A stretch of 56,720 nucleotides of DNA from CAZRGV01 sp964599655 (GTDB lineage Bacteria; Planctomycetota; Planctomycetia; Isosphaerales; Isosphaeraceae), in NCBI GenBank assembly GCA_964599655.1, contig CAZRGV010000025.1, positions 1 to 56,720 on the forward strand. Reading direction: 5' to 3'. The first letter of the stretch is position 1, and each line of letters begins with the position of its first letter. A program made the position numbers and the translations under genes. This document shows positions 43,888-53,812 of this stretch, one piece after another. The notes under the pieces were generated by a model, which saw nothing but the letters and a program-made list of their open reading frames with translations, searched no databases and was not told the DNA's origin.

Positions 43888-46800
43888 TTACCGCGCCTTC
43901 TCCACCTGGACGCCTTTCCCTCCTTCCTTGTACCGGCCTTCCAGCCGTTCGAGCTGCCGCAACTGGTTCGATGTGTTCAGGCTCTTGAGGTTCTCTTCGA
44001 GACCTTGGGAGGGTGGCGCGGCCTGGCCCTGCTGCTCCATCAATGGTTTGTCGCTTGGAGAAGGCGGCGCGTTCGGCGAAGGCCGTTGCCCCACGTAGTT
44101 TTTGCCGCGATAGAACGCATACTCGTTCAGATCTTTACGAGCCACGGCGGTGACCTGACCCAGGACACCCTCCGCCACGAACACGCCGCGAAGGTCCGTC
44201 TCTCCCGAGAGGAAGGTGGTGTTGTCGCTGCCGATCACCTTGACCTGCAGCTTGGGAAGGAAGTTCTTGGTACGGGCATCGCGGGCACGGACCCGAACGC
44301 GTCCGGCATCGACTTCCTCGAGGACCTCGAGTTCAATCGGGCTGACCAGCACAATCCCCGAGGCGTAGAGGTTCTCGCCGCGCGCCATGACGAGATAAGC
44401 GCCATCCTTTTTCAAAGGGAGCGTGAGGCCCTTCGCCCTGTCTTCGAAGTCGGCGCCGTCGCCCAACGTGATCGTCGTTTCGACGAGAGGCCGGATGCCC
44501 GCCAGGTCGATTCCAGCAATGCCGTCGAGATTGCGTCGTGTCAGGTAGAGCCTCATCAGATCGACCGGATACACCTTCACATCGACCTCGGCGATGTTCC
44601 GGTAGTCGAGCTTGATCTCGGGCGTCTCCGAGGGATCGGCCGGTGGCATCGCCCGCAGCCCGTTGCCACCGCCTTCCGCGACTTCGGGCGACGAAGCAGG
44701 ACGAAGCACCGAGATCTCGGGAAGCGTCAACGCCTTTCGAGTCAGGCCCTTTACCGCCCCAGCCGCGTCAGAAAAGCGGTCGACAACCTGCTCGTAATAC
44801 TTCACAGCCTTGGCGGGCTCGTGACGAGCGTCATAAATCTGCCCGAGGATGTAGATGGCCTGCCATTTGTTGGGGCTCGGTTGCTCGACGTCGTTTTCAT
44901 CCTTGTAAGTCGCGGCGGCGATCTTCTCCGCCAGTTCAACCGCGCGATCGTAGTGACCCAGGTGGAAATGTCCCAGGGCTTCGCTGTATTGGAAGCTGTC
45001 CTGGTATCGGCTCTTGGGATAGAGCCGGGCGTATCGCTCGGACAGCGTGACCACCGAATCGAAGTCTTCGAGCTCGAGGTAGGCGCCGACCAGCGCCAGG
45101 CTCACCTCATCGGCGATCGGATCGCTTGGCGCCAGGACCTGGAACACCTGGATGAGTCGGATCTCTTGCGCAAGGAGGTCCGACCGGGTCACCTCAGCCG
45201 CCGCGAATTCCCGGCGTAACGTCGGATTGGTCACCGCATTGCTGGCCAGTTGCGCCAGGACCTGCGAAAGACCAAAAAAGTCGCTCTGGATCGACGCCGT
45301 TCCCGGATACTCTCGCCAGAGATCGAGCAGAAGAGCCAGTCCTTCGAGGGTCCTCCCCCGTTGCCTCAGGACCTCGCCGACGCGTGCGTCCTCGAGATAG
45401 CTGGCATCGGCCGTCGCCCGCCAGACGAGATACGCACGCTCGTTTTCTCCGATATCGGCGTAGGCCGTGCCCACGATCTTGATATCGTCGAACGGGATGA
45501 TCAGCTCGGGCGACTTTTCCTTCAAAATCTCGAAATATTTGACGACTTTTCTCGGATCATATTTAGTGATATGAATCTTGAGCAACATTCGCGCCGCGTC
45601 CTTGGCAATGTCGTCGCGGAGCGTGTACGCGTTCCAAAGGGCTTCGAGCGATGCCGAGGCCTCCGCGAATCTCTGATTGTCGAAGAGGGACTTCCCTCGC
45701 GCGTAGAGTTCGTCGGGCGTGGGCTTGTAGGGGTCGGTCGGCTTCTCACCAGGGGCGAGGACCTTCAGATCCCCTGTGGGTCCGAGATGAAGTTTGCCGG
45801 GGTCGTAGGCGCTCCGGAGCTTCGGGGGCAATGCGCGGAAATCGCCCGGAAGGTAACCGTAGACGTCGTAACGAATCGTGCCGGGCCACTGGGTCGGCGC
45901 GAAGTAGAAGGTCAAAACACCATCGTTCAATTCAAAGGAGTTGGCCGACGATTGAACCGAGCCTTCCACGAGGGTCACGCCCGCGGGCAGGTGCTCTTCG
46001 AGAATCAAGAACTCTCGCTCCCACGCTGGCTCGCCCGCGCGCTGAATTCGATACGCGTCGATCTCGACCTTGGATCGTCCACCCAGTGCGACTTGAGTGA
46101 TCTTATTCTCGAAATGCTCGGGATTGACGGCCACGCCAAATCCCGACGGCAGGGTCTTGCCGTCCAGCTCGGGCTCGGGTGCAAGGTAGACCCGACGGCT
46201 GATGGCGAACGGGCGACCGGTCCGATCCTGGTCGGGCTGGAAGTCACGCGTGAAGCCGGTCAAGGTGACGGCGAACCCGAAGGTTCCTCGCCCCTCGATA
46301 TCGAAGTGGACCCGATTCCTCGCCCCCGCCTGGACCATTCTGGCTGGCACGCGGACGGCCGCCTCCTCCGTCTGGCCCTTCACGTCGACCCGGTACACGT
46401 CCTGATCGTTGACGGTCACGACGAGTCGGTAGTTATCATCGGCCGCCTGCGCCTTGGCATAATAGCTCGAGAGCGCGGCGAGAGCCGCTCCCTTCGCCTT
46501 GTGCGGCTGCCATCCGGTTCCGACGCGGTGGGCCAGGAGCCATCGAATGGCCCCATCCAGAACCGGGTCTTGAGACTGAGCCCGCGCGAAGGCGAAGGTG
46601 GCGATGGCTGTTGTCTCGGTGGCTGAACCCGACCATGGGTTCCTCGGCTGGCCTTCCCAGTAGCGAAGTGGCGCCTCGCCGGGTCGGGTTGGCTCGGTTT
46701 TCGCTCTTGGACCGAGATCGTTGAGGACCTCGCCCGCGAGTGTGGGACGCTCCAGGTTCAGGAATGTGAGGGCCAGGTACGCCAGGGCCGAGCTGGAAAG

Positions 46801-49800
46801 CGTCTGGCGAAGCCGATTCAGACCGTTCGCCTGTTCGAAGCTCGCCTTGCCGCGAGTGCTCAGGGCGTGGAGGAGCGCGGCACGGGTGTCGTGGTCTCCT
46901 CCATCAACCCGTGCAAATTCCTGGGAAAGGTAATTGACAGCCCGATCCAGGGTGGAGGCGTCGGTGACCAGCCCCACTTCCTGCGCCGAGGCGAGGGCCC
47001 ACAAGGCATGAGCCGAGGTCATACGGTCACTCGGCTGATCTCCCTTCGAGGGCTCACCAACAACCCAGGGCCAACCTCCGTCGTCGTTCTGCAGCGTGAC
47101 CAGTTCGGCGACGCCGCCTCGAACGCGCTCAGCGAGGCGAGAAGCCTCCGGCGCATTCGATCCCCCGACCGCCCGCAGGTAGCTCAGCGCCGAGGCCGCC
47201 GCAAGCAGATTGCTGGCGCGGTCGGCTGTCGTGTTCGGCGGAACGGGAAGGATGCACGAGGCCAGTCGGGGATCTCTCAAGAGCGACTCGTTGCCCAGCG
47301 CCAGCTCGACAATCATCCGTCGCAACGTCGGCGAGATGATCAGGATCATCTCGGGGCTTTCGTAGGGTCGGCCCGACGGCAGTTCGACAAAGACCGTGGT
47401 GTCGTTGCTGGACGTTCCTGAAGACGTCGCGAACGCTTGAACGCCCCAGGGGCGAATCGGCACTTCCACAACCAACTTATCGGCCGCGTTCTCCGCCCGA
47501 GCCTCGACCGTCAATCGTACGTTGTCGCCGTCGGGGACGGGGAAGGCGTCGAATTCGAGCGACTCGACCCCGTCTTCCTTGAGGTCGATCGTCTTCGGAT
47601 AAACCTGCTCGCGGCCGCCCGCGTAAACCGTCAAGGCAACCTGAACCTTGCCCGTCACACCGGCGTGATGCAACTGCGCTGAGATCCGAGGCTTGTCACC
47701 CTCCGTAAAGGTGGCGGGGCGTTTCAGGTCGACGAAGAAGTCTTTGCGAACCGCAAGGTCCGCGGTGGTCTGGCCGACGAGTGTCTCCGCGCCGGTGACG
47801 CCTTTCGCCGTGAAGCGATACTCCGAGAGTGCCTGAGGCGCCGTGAACGTGACACGAGTCTTGCCGTCCTTGCCGGTGACGACGCTCGGGTTCCAGTAGG
47901 CGGTTTCGACGAATTGCTCGCGGGCCGGCGTCACGCCGTCCGCTGCTCTCCGTCTCGCGTCGCGGCCGGTCGCCCCCCCCGCGCCGCTGTCCCGCACTTC
48001 GATCACGANNNNNNNNNNCCCAGAACGCGGTTTTGCCGCGACTCCGTTCACGCCTGCCCCGGTGGACAGGGGTGGCATGCCGGGCATCGCCTCCTCAGGC
48101 GCGGCCGAGGCCTCCCTGGCTTTCCCCATCATCTGGCCGCCCGCGAAGTATCCGTATCCTGCTTGTCCCCCCATCGCTCCCCCAGCCACGGGGGCGCGCC
48201 TCAGTTGGATTGCACCGCGCTCCATCTCCGCGCGCTGCTCAGCCAAAACATCCCTCTCTGACTTGGCCTCGGCCTCCGGGCGCACTCCTAACTTCCGGTT
48301 CTCCATCAACGCGGCGCGATCCGCATCCATCGCGGCCAGACGCTCCTGCTCCTCGACGAGCGCCTCGGCCACGGGCTGCGTCGTCGGCTGGTAGCGGAAT
48401 GTGTTCGTTGACTCGGTCTCAAACGCTCCGGTGCGGGTCTGGTCGTAGAAGAACGCGCCGATGGGCGGCAGCTTGTCGCCGTAAAGTCGCAAGAGAGCCC
48501 GATCGACCAGGGCGAGTGAGAGTTCCGCCGAAACCGGTCGATCGAGCTGATCCAGCGTCGTGATCTCGACTTCGACCTCCTCACCGGGGCCGACGGCCGG
48601 CTTCATCGGCTTGACCGTCACCTGCAAGTCACGCTCGACGCGAAGGTCGAGCTTCGCCTCGTGGAATTTGGTACCCGCCATCCGGGCGGTATTGAGCGTG
48701 AAATTCGGAAACTGCGATCCCTCGACCGCCCATTCGATCTGGTTTTCACCTTGCTTGATCGACACGAGTTGGTATTGCAGAATCCGGTCGGCTTCCCAGG
48801 TCAACAAGGCTGGGCCCGCCTCGATCCGGCTGAACAGCGTCACCCGGGCCGTCTCACCGACCTTGTACGTGACGCGGTCGGAGAGCAGTCGCAGCTTGAG
48901 CTCGTCGTCCTTGCCCGAGATCGTCAGAAAACGATCCTCGACCACGGGATTGCCGAACCGATCAGTCCCCGCGGCTCGGATCACATAACTGCCGCCTCGC
49001 TCATCCTCGATCGTGATCGGAAGCGCTGCCTGACCGGTCGTCTCGTCCGTCCGGATCAACTCCTTCTTCAACTCCCGCTCGACGGTTCGTTCCGCTTGCT
49101 CGACCCGCTTCAAGACCGACACCGTCAACGATTGACCCACAGGTTTTCCCAGCGCGTCGACGGTCGAAATCTGGAGCGGGAACGACTCGCTATCGAGATA
49201 GACATCGCGAGCCGTCTTCAGCTCGATGCGGAACGCCTTGATCGCCAGTTGCACGGCTGCCGCCGCCGCGACGTTGTCTTCCGGCAATCGAGCGAGCACC
49301 GACAACGATTGTTCCTCCGCGAATCCCTCGGTCGAGAACGTGAAGTGAGACTTTCCCGACGAATCCGTTCGCCCGTGTTCGATTCGACCGTCGGGCAACT
49401 GAACGTCGATGGCACGATTCGCCACGGGGGTTCCGTACTGGTAGCGGGCGATCACGTCCCCTTCGATCGTCTCGCCCCGGAAGAAGATCGTCCTCGGCAG
49501 ATCAAAGTCGAGATCGATCTTCTGGAGCTGGTAGGCTTGGACTTCGAACTGGCCGGAGAAGTCACTTTTGCTCGGTTGATAAACGCGAATCCGATAGGTT
49601 CCGATCGGAGAACCCTCATCGAGAGCCACCGTCTCGTGGAACGTTCCAAAGTCCGAGAGCGTGACCTTGCGGGCAATGAACGGGCGGCCTCGACTGTCGT
49701 AGATCTCGAGCCGATACTCGGCCCCTGCTCGGTTCTCATAGCGGCCCTGATCCGCCTCACGAAGCACACCTCGAACCTCAACCTGCTGCCCAGGCCGGTA

Positions 49801-52050
49801 CGCCGGACGGTCGGTATAGATGTAGGCGCGTGGGGAAAGTCCTTGCGCGACCTGGCCCGGAACACCCAGCCCCGATCCGGCTACGTGACCGTCGTCGAGC
49901 ACAAGGTATTTCAGCCCCTGGCCCGGTGCGAGCGGCTCCTTCCACCCTTTCAGCAAGACGCCGTCCTCACCCGTCTTCTCTTCCATCAAGATCTTCTCGC
50001 CGTCCGAAATCAGCACACGAGCCCCGGCACGCCCTTGACTGGTCTTCATGTCCTGGGCGAACACGAGCAACTGATCGCGAGATACCTTGACGATCACGTC
50101 CAGGTCGCTGCCGAGCACCAGCGTGGTCGCTTGCAGCGATTTCTCGTCCGTCACCTTGACGACGAAAACGCCCGGAATCTCCAGTTTCTTCAGGTCGTAG
50201 GTCGTCTCGATCGGCTTGTACTTCGCGTAACCGGGAACGTCGGAGGTCCATTCAACGTCGGGTTGTACGAGGCCGATGTCGAGCGCCTCGACGTCATCCA
50301 GAACCTGCTTCTTGCGGAAGTAGGCCTCGGCATCGAGCTTGTACGCCGTGAAGGTCAGCTTCTCGATGTTCCGGCTCGTGATCTTCAGGTGGGGTGTCTC
50401 TCCCGAGCGGAAGGCGCGGGGGGTGACGACGTTCAGCGCTTTCGACTCCATCGCCGCGATCCGCTGCCTTGCCTGCGACGCCCAAGGCTCGACTTGCACC
50501 TTCTTGAAACGCTCGATGGCCTCGACGAGATCCCCTTTTTGCCGTTCAAAGACGTCGGCGATCGCGAACTGGGCATGCGCGGCGGGTTCCGTGTTCGGGA
50601 ACTTGCCCGCGAGAGTCTCCCAGGCGTTGACGGCGTCGTCATACGTCTTCTGGTCGGCGAAGCTCTGTCCGACCTCGAAAAGAATCTGAGGGACGCGTCC
50701 GTCCAGCGGGTTTTGTGCCACGAAGGCTTGCCAGACCCGTCGTGCTTCGTCGTATTGCTTGCGACGAAGATGGTCCCGCGCGATCAGCAACTGCGTATCC
50801 ACGATGGACCGCTGCGCATCGGCCGATTGAGGGCCGTTCGGATACCGGGCCAGATAGGCCTTCCAGGCCTCAATCGCCTCGTGGAACTTCTCCTGGCCCT
50901 GGAGGATTTGCCCAATCTGAAACTGGGCGGCCATCAGCAAGTTCGCAAGCTCCCGCTTCGCATCGTCATTATCGGATTTGTAAGTTTGCTCATTCTTTAG
51001 AAAGCCCTGGAAGGCCTCCAGCGCCGTCTCGCTCTTCCCACGAAATTGATATGCCAATCCAATCTCATACGCGGCTTTGACGGCCCAGGAGTGCGACGGA
51101 GCAGCCCTCAGCAGTCGACGGAGCGACGCGACGCCCAGGTTCAGGCTGGTGTCATCGGGAGGCGAGGGAAAGCCGTACGTTCTGGAAATCTGGTACAAGC
51201 ATCGACCACGGGTTTCCTGAGCCGATTCGGTGTCGTCCTTCTCCAGGTCCCGAGCCAGATCCACCCACGTCAGTCGTGCCGGCAGGTTCTGCCCCGTCGC
51301 CAGTTGAGAGACCCCAAGCTCATAGCGCGCGATCGTTCGATCGGCCCCTTTCGGATACTCCCTGAGGTACGCCTCGTAATCCTGCACGGCTCTCGGGTGG
51401 TTTCCTGCTTTCTGACTGGCGTGGCCCATCGTCAGAAGCAGCCGGGCTCGGAGGGTCTCCCCTTTGGCGAGGTCCCGAGCCTGGCTCAGGAGCGCGTACG
51501 CTCCCTCCGGATCCGGTGGAATGACCGGTTGCTCCGGTTCAAGCAAGCGATTCGCGAAACCCTGATAAACTTCGGCCAGGTGATCCTTGCGGTCACCGTC
51601 GAGGAGCCGCTCGGCCTCCGCGCGAGCGATCTTTTCCGCGTCGGCGAAATGACCCGCCGCGAGCTCGACGGCCGCCAACTCGGCGCGGAGCTTAGCGGCC
51701 CAAGAACCCTTCGGCGCGGTGTCGATGGCCTGTTGAAGGGCCTTCCGAGCGTCGTCGAGCTTCTTGTCGAGCCGGAGCGCAATGCCTCGAACCAGCGCCA
51801 GGTACGACTTGTCGGACTCGCTCGTCTTGGGATCGTCCGCAAGCCTGGTAAGTTGCTCGACCGCCGAGGCATAACGCCCCTCCTGCAACGCGGTGACGAC
51901 CTCGTCGGGCAGTCTCATCACCATCGGAACGATCGCCTGGCTCGGCTTCGGAACCCGCTCCGAGAGTTGGTCGGCCGCGGGAACCCACGACGTCCACAGG
52001 CCGAGGAGAAGACCGCCCAGCAAGGCAATACCCGATCCCTGGCACCTCAT
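43888..52050 (-). CDS. Giant exported TPR/alpha-2-macroglobulin-like protein
   Basis: A 2720-residue protein with a signal peptide (GSGIALLGGLLLGLWTSWVP). Order: TPR-like repeats (about 30-545; ALEAFQGFLKNEQTYKSDND, FHEAIEAWKAYLARYPNGPQ); an MG-like module (about 555-690; LTFTAYKLDAEAYF); MG2 and the macroglobulin body (RAYIYTDRPAYRPGQQVEV, PISVELSLALVD-like PVSAELSLALVDRALL); a Met/Gly/Ala-rich bait-like stretch (about 1300-1380) with a 10-N gap; ETAYWNPSVVTGKDG; a terpenoid-cyclase-like domain (about 1590-1850) where the thioester CxEQ is replaced by SCILPVPPN; then a second TPR segment (about 2100-2420) and a second MG-like module (about 2478-2620). Bacterial A2Ms trap proteases or mark envelope damage. 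ATG 52050 has GGAGG eight bases upstream. Confidence 0.88.
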   Translation of the reverse strand: MRCQGSGIALLGGLLLGLWTSWVPAADQLSERVPKPSQAIVPMVMRLPDEVVTALQEGRYASAVEQLTRLADDPKTSESDKSYLALVRGIALRLDKKLDDARKALQQAIDTAPKGSWAAKLRAELAAVELAAGHFADAEKIARAEAERLLDGDRKDHLAEVYQGFANRLLEPEQPVIPPDPEGAYALLSQARDLAKGETLRARLLLTMGHASQKAGNHPRAVQDYEAYLREYPKGADRTIARYELGVSQLATGQNLPARLTWVDLARDLEKDDTESAQETRGRCLYQISRTYGFPSPPDDTSLNLGVASLRRLLRAAPSHSWAVKAAYEIGLAYQFRGKSETALEAFQGFLKNEQTYKSDNDDAKRELANLLMAAQFQIGQILQGQEKFHEAIEAWKAYLARYPNGPQSADAQRSIVDTQLLIARDHLRRKQYDEARRVWQAFVAQNPLDGRVPQILFEVGQSFADQKTYDDAVNAWETLAGKFPNTEPAAHAQFAIADVFERQKGDLVEAIERFKKVQVEPWASQARQRIAAMESKALNVVTPRAFRSGETPHLKITSRNIEKLTFTAYKLDAEAYFRKKQVLDDVEALDIGLVQPDVEWTSDVPGYAKYKPIETTYDLKKLEIPGVFVVKVTDEKSLQATTLVLGSDLDVIVKVSRDQLLVFAQDMKTSQGRAGARVLISDGEKILMEEKTGEDGVLLKGWKEPLAPGQGLKYLVLDDGHVAGSGLGVPGQVAQGLSPRAYIYTDRPAYRPGQQVEVRGVLREADQGRYENRAGAEYRLEIYDSRGRPFIARKVTLSDFGTFHETVALDEGSPIGTYRIRVYQPSKSDFSGQFEVQAYQLQKIDLDFDLPRTIFFRGETIEGDVIARYQYGTPVANRAIDVQLPDGRIEHGRTDSSGKSHFTFSTEGFAEEQSLSVLARLPEDNVAAAAAVQLAIKAFRIELKTARDVYLDSESFPLQISTVDALGKPVGQSLTVSVLKRVEQAERTVERELKKELIRTDETTGQAALPITIEDERGGSYVIRAAGTDRFGNPVVEDRFLTISGKDDELKLRLLSDRVTYKVGETARVTLFSRIEAGPALLTWEADRILQYQLVSIKQGENQIEWAVEGSQFPNFTLNTARMAGTKFHEAKLDLRVERDLQVTVKPMKPAVGPGEEVEVEITTLDQLDRPVSAELSLALVDRALLRLYGDKLPPIGAFFYDQTRTGAFETESTNTFRYQPTTQPVAEALVEEQERLAAMDADRAALMENRKLGVRPEAEAKSERDVLAEQRAEMERGAIQLRRAPVAGGAMGGQAGYGYFAGGQMMGKAREASAAPEEAMPGMPPLSTGAGVNGVAAKPRSGXXXXVIEVRDSGAGGATGRDARRRAADGVTPAREQFVETAYWNPSVVTGKDGKTRVTFTAPQALSEYRFTAKGVTGAETLVGQTTADLAVRKDFFVDLKRPATFTEGDKPRISAQLHHAGVTGKVQVALTVYAGGREQVYPKTIDLKEDGVESLEFDAFPVPDGDNVRLTVEARAENAADKLVVEVPIRPWGVQAFATSSGTSSNDTTVFVELPSGRPYESPEMILIISPTLRRMIVELALGNESLLRDPRLASCILPVPPNTTADRASNLLAAASALSYLRAVGGSNAPEASRLAERVRGGVAELVTLQNDDGGWPWVVGEPSKGDQPSDRMTSAHALWALASAQEVGLVTDASTLDRAVNYLSQEFARVDGGDHDTRAALLHALSTRGKASFEQANGLNRLRQTLSSSALAYLALTFLNLERPTLAGEVLNDLGPRAKTEPTRPGEAPLRYWEGQPRNPWSGSATETTAIATFAFARAQSQDPVLDGAIRWLLAHRVGTGWQPHKAKGAALAALSSYYAKAQAADDNYRLVVTVNDQDVYRVDVKGQTEEAAVRVPARMVQAGARNRVHFDIEGRGTFGFAVTLTGFTRDFQPDQDRTGRPFAISRRVYLAPEPELDGKTLPSGFGVAVNPEHFENKITQVALGGRSKVEIDAYRIQRAGEPAWEREFLILEEHLPAGVTLVEGSVQSSANSFELNDGVLTFYFAPTQWPGTIRYDVYGYLPGDFRALPPKLRSAYDPGKLHLGPTGDLKVLAPGEKPTDPYKPTPDELYARGKSLFDNQRFAEASASLEALWNAYTLRDDIAKDAARMLLKIHITKYDPRKVVKYFEILKEKSPELIIPFDDIKIVGTAYADIGENERAYLVWRATADASYLEDARVGEVLRQRGRTLEGLALLLDLWREYPGTASIQSDFFGLSQVLAQLASNAVTNPTLRREFAAAEVTRSDLLAQEIRLIQVFQVLAPSDPIADEVSLALVGAYLELEDFDSVVTLSERYARLYPKSRYQDSFQYSEALGHFHLGHYDRAVELAEKIAAATYKDENDVEQPSPNKWQAIYILGQIYDARHEPAKAVKYYEQVVDRFSDAAGAVKGLTRKALTLPEISVLRPASSPEVAEGGGNGLRAMPPADPSETPEIKLDYRNIAEVDVKVYPVDLMRLYLTRRNLDGIAGIDLAGIRPLVETTITLGDGADFEDRAKGLTLPLKKDGAYLVMARGENLYASGIVLVSPIELEVLEEVDAGRVRVRARDARTKNFLPKLQVKVIGSDNTTFLSGETDLRGVFVAEGVLGQVTAVARKDLNEYAFYRGKNYVGQRPSPNAPPSPSDKPLMEQQGQAAPPSQGLEENLKSLNTSNQLRQLERLEGRYKEGGKGVQVEKAR
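48009..48018. other. Assembly gap (10 N) inside the alpha-2-macroglobulin-like gene
   Basis: The gap lies in the Gly/Ala/Met-rich bait-like part, next to a C-rich run; the frame continues on both sides. Confidence 0.95.
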
Positions 52051-52471
52051 GGTTGAGACCTCCGCAAGCTGGGGGGGGTGTATGGATGGATGCTCAACGC
52101 GCGAAACACTCGTCCAGCCGCGCCCTACTTGGACGTTCCCGGACGGATTCGCGTTCCCGATATCTCCGAAACGTTTCAGATCGAGGTTTCTTAGAAGATC
52201 GCGAAGGGTCGATCGACCGCGTTCGATGATCCACTCCCAGGGAGAAACGGTCAACGGCCGACCACGGCTCGACGGGGGAACCTCGACGGACTCCGCGACT
52301 CCTGGGTTTACGGTCTACCTCGGGCTCGAACGAGGTCGGAATCGGGCAATACCGTGTTCGAGACCGCGCCTGGCGGATCGACGATTTGTATAATGCGAGG
52401 GTTCCGCCCTTCCGACCGAGATCGCGCTCCTCGGCCGTGCGTCCGTCCCTGCATTCGAGAACGACACGTCG
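52051..52471. promoter_or_regulatory. Divergent region between the A2M-like gene and the kinase gene
   Basis: A 421-bp region. The A2M frame stays open into it but shows no signal peptide before ATG 52050. No gene, repeat or convincing -35/-10 pair was recognised; ATTTGTATAATG near 52384 contains a TATAAT that could be a plus-strand -10 element about 80 bp before the kinase start. Confidence 0.4.
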
Positions 52472-53812
52472 ATGATGATCAGTGAGGTGGCTTCCGATCG
52501 ACAGGCCTGGCAACTGGCCACCGAGTCGATTGTGGTCCGAATCCGATGGTTTGGAATCGCAATGGGTTACGTCCTCGTGCAGACTCGAACGGGGTTGCAC
52601 AACCCATCGGCCGTCCGAGCGTTTCTGGCCCTTGGAGCCGGGTATGCGGCGCTCGACACGGTCTTCCATCGCCTGGGAGAGGTCTTTCTGGTCCGTTGGC
52701 CGTTGTTCGTCTCGTCGATGGAAGCCACCTTCATCGCTCTGCTCTGCTACAACGACACCGGACTCGATAGCCCCTTTCGATGGTATTATCTGCTCTCCGC
52801 AATCTGTTGCAGCATTCGTTATCGACCCTGGATCGGCTACGCAACGCTCCTCATGCATGGCTTGAGTCTCTTGGCGCTGGCCTGGGCCTTACCGCCGGAG
52901 CGCGCGGGGGATGTCTCGGGACTTCCGCTGACTTTTGTGGTGCTCGCCTGGGCCACCTGGGCCAGTTCGTCGCTGGCCGGGATCTTGAAAGCGACGGGAA
53001 CTCGACTGGAGCAGGCCAACACGGCACTCGAACACTACGGAGCCGAGCTCGAACGTCGGATCGCCGAGAGGACGGCCGATCTCCGGGCGTCTCAGGCGAG
53101 GGTCCTCCACCAGGAGAAAATGGCGGCGTTTGGGTTGCTCTCGGCGGGCATTGCCCATGAGGTCGGCAACCCGCTGGCCGCTTTGAGTTCCTTGATCCAG
53201 ATGCTCCGACGGCGGAATCCCGACCCCTACACCGACACCAAGCTCGGCCTCGCCGAGCGACAACTCGTCCGGATCCAACGCACGATTCGAGAACTCGTGG
53301 ATTTCTCTCGTCCCGCTTCGACAGATCGGAGGCGATTCTGCCTGGCCGAAGTGGTCGACGAGGCGCTCGGGATCGCCAAGTATTACCATCGCACCAAAGA
53401 TCGAGCGATCCGCACCGAGATCCCGTCCAACCTGCCACCGATCGTTGCCGTTCGAGATCACTTGACCCAGGTGCTGCTCAATCTCGTTCTGAACGCCATC
53501 GACGCGACCGGCAAAGGTGGACGGATTCAGCTCTCCGCGCGATGCGACGATGGTTGGATCGAGTTGACGGTTGAGGACAATGGAAGAGGGATCGCGGAAT
53601 CCGACCAACCCCGGATCTTTCAGCCCTACTTCACCACCAAGCCACAAGGGACCGGCTTGGGATTGTTCGTCAGTCGTCAGATTGTCGAGGAGCAAGGGGG
53701 AAGGCTCGAGTTCTCTTCCACTCCAGGCCGTGGAACGTCCTTTACGGTCCGGCTGCCTGTTTCGCGACTGGAACTCGCCATGACGACGGCCGCCGAAGAG
53801 GCCCTAACATGA
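52472..53812 (+). CDS. Membrane sensor histidine kinase (NtrB-like)
   Basis: A 446-residue kinase. The N-terminus has about five hydrophobic helices (residues 50-175) with short loops and no large periplasmic domain, so the signal is probably sensed in the membrane. A coiled coil (176-215) leads to the HisKA domain: GLLSAGIAHEVGNPLAAL with phospho-acceptor H229. The ATPase domain shows the N box LLNLVLNAIDA (335-344), G1 VEDNGRGI, F box FQPYFTTKPQ and G2 GTGLGLFV. ATG 52472 is followed at once by a second ATG. The stop overlaps the start of the NtrC-type regulator (ATGA), so they form a cognate pair. The signal is unknown. Confidence 0.92.
   Translation: MMISEVASDRQAWQLATESIVVRIRWFGIAMGYVLVQTRTGLHNPSAVRAFLALGAGYAALDTVFHRLGEVFLVRWPLFVSSMEATFIALLCYNDTGLDSPFRWYYLLSAICCSIRYRPWIGYATLLMHGLSLLALAWALPPERAGDVSGLPLTFVVLAWATWASSSLAGILKATGTRLEQANTALEHYGAELERRIAERTADLRASQARVLHQEKMAAFGLLSAGIAHEVGNPLAALSSLIQMLRRRNPDPYTDTKLGLAERQLVRIQRTIRELVDFSRPASTDRRRFCLAEVVDEALGIAKYYHRTKDRAIRTEIPSNLPPIVAVRDHLTQVLLNLVLNAIDATGKGGRIQLSARCDDGWIELTVEDNGRGIAESDQPRIFQPYFTTKPQGTGLGLFVSRQIVEEQGGRLEFSSTPGRGTSFTVRLPVSRLELAMTTAAEEALT

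Noticed and set aside
42404..45219. Two long plus-strand frames opposite the amidohydrolase and the A2M C-terminus
   Set aside because: No recognisable domains and they cross a strong terminator hairpin; the minus-strand genes are clear.
48661..51000. Long plus-strand frame (about 780 codons) inside the A2M-like gene
   Set aside because: Antisense shadow with no domain, signal peptide or ribosome site.
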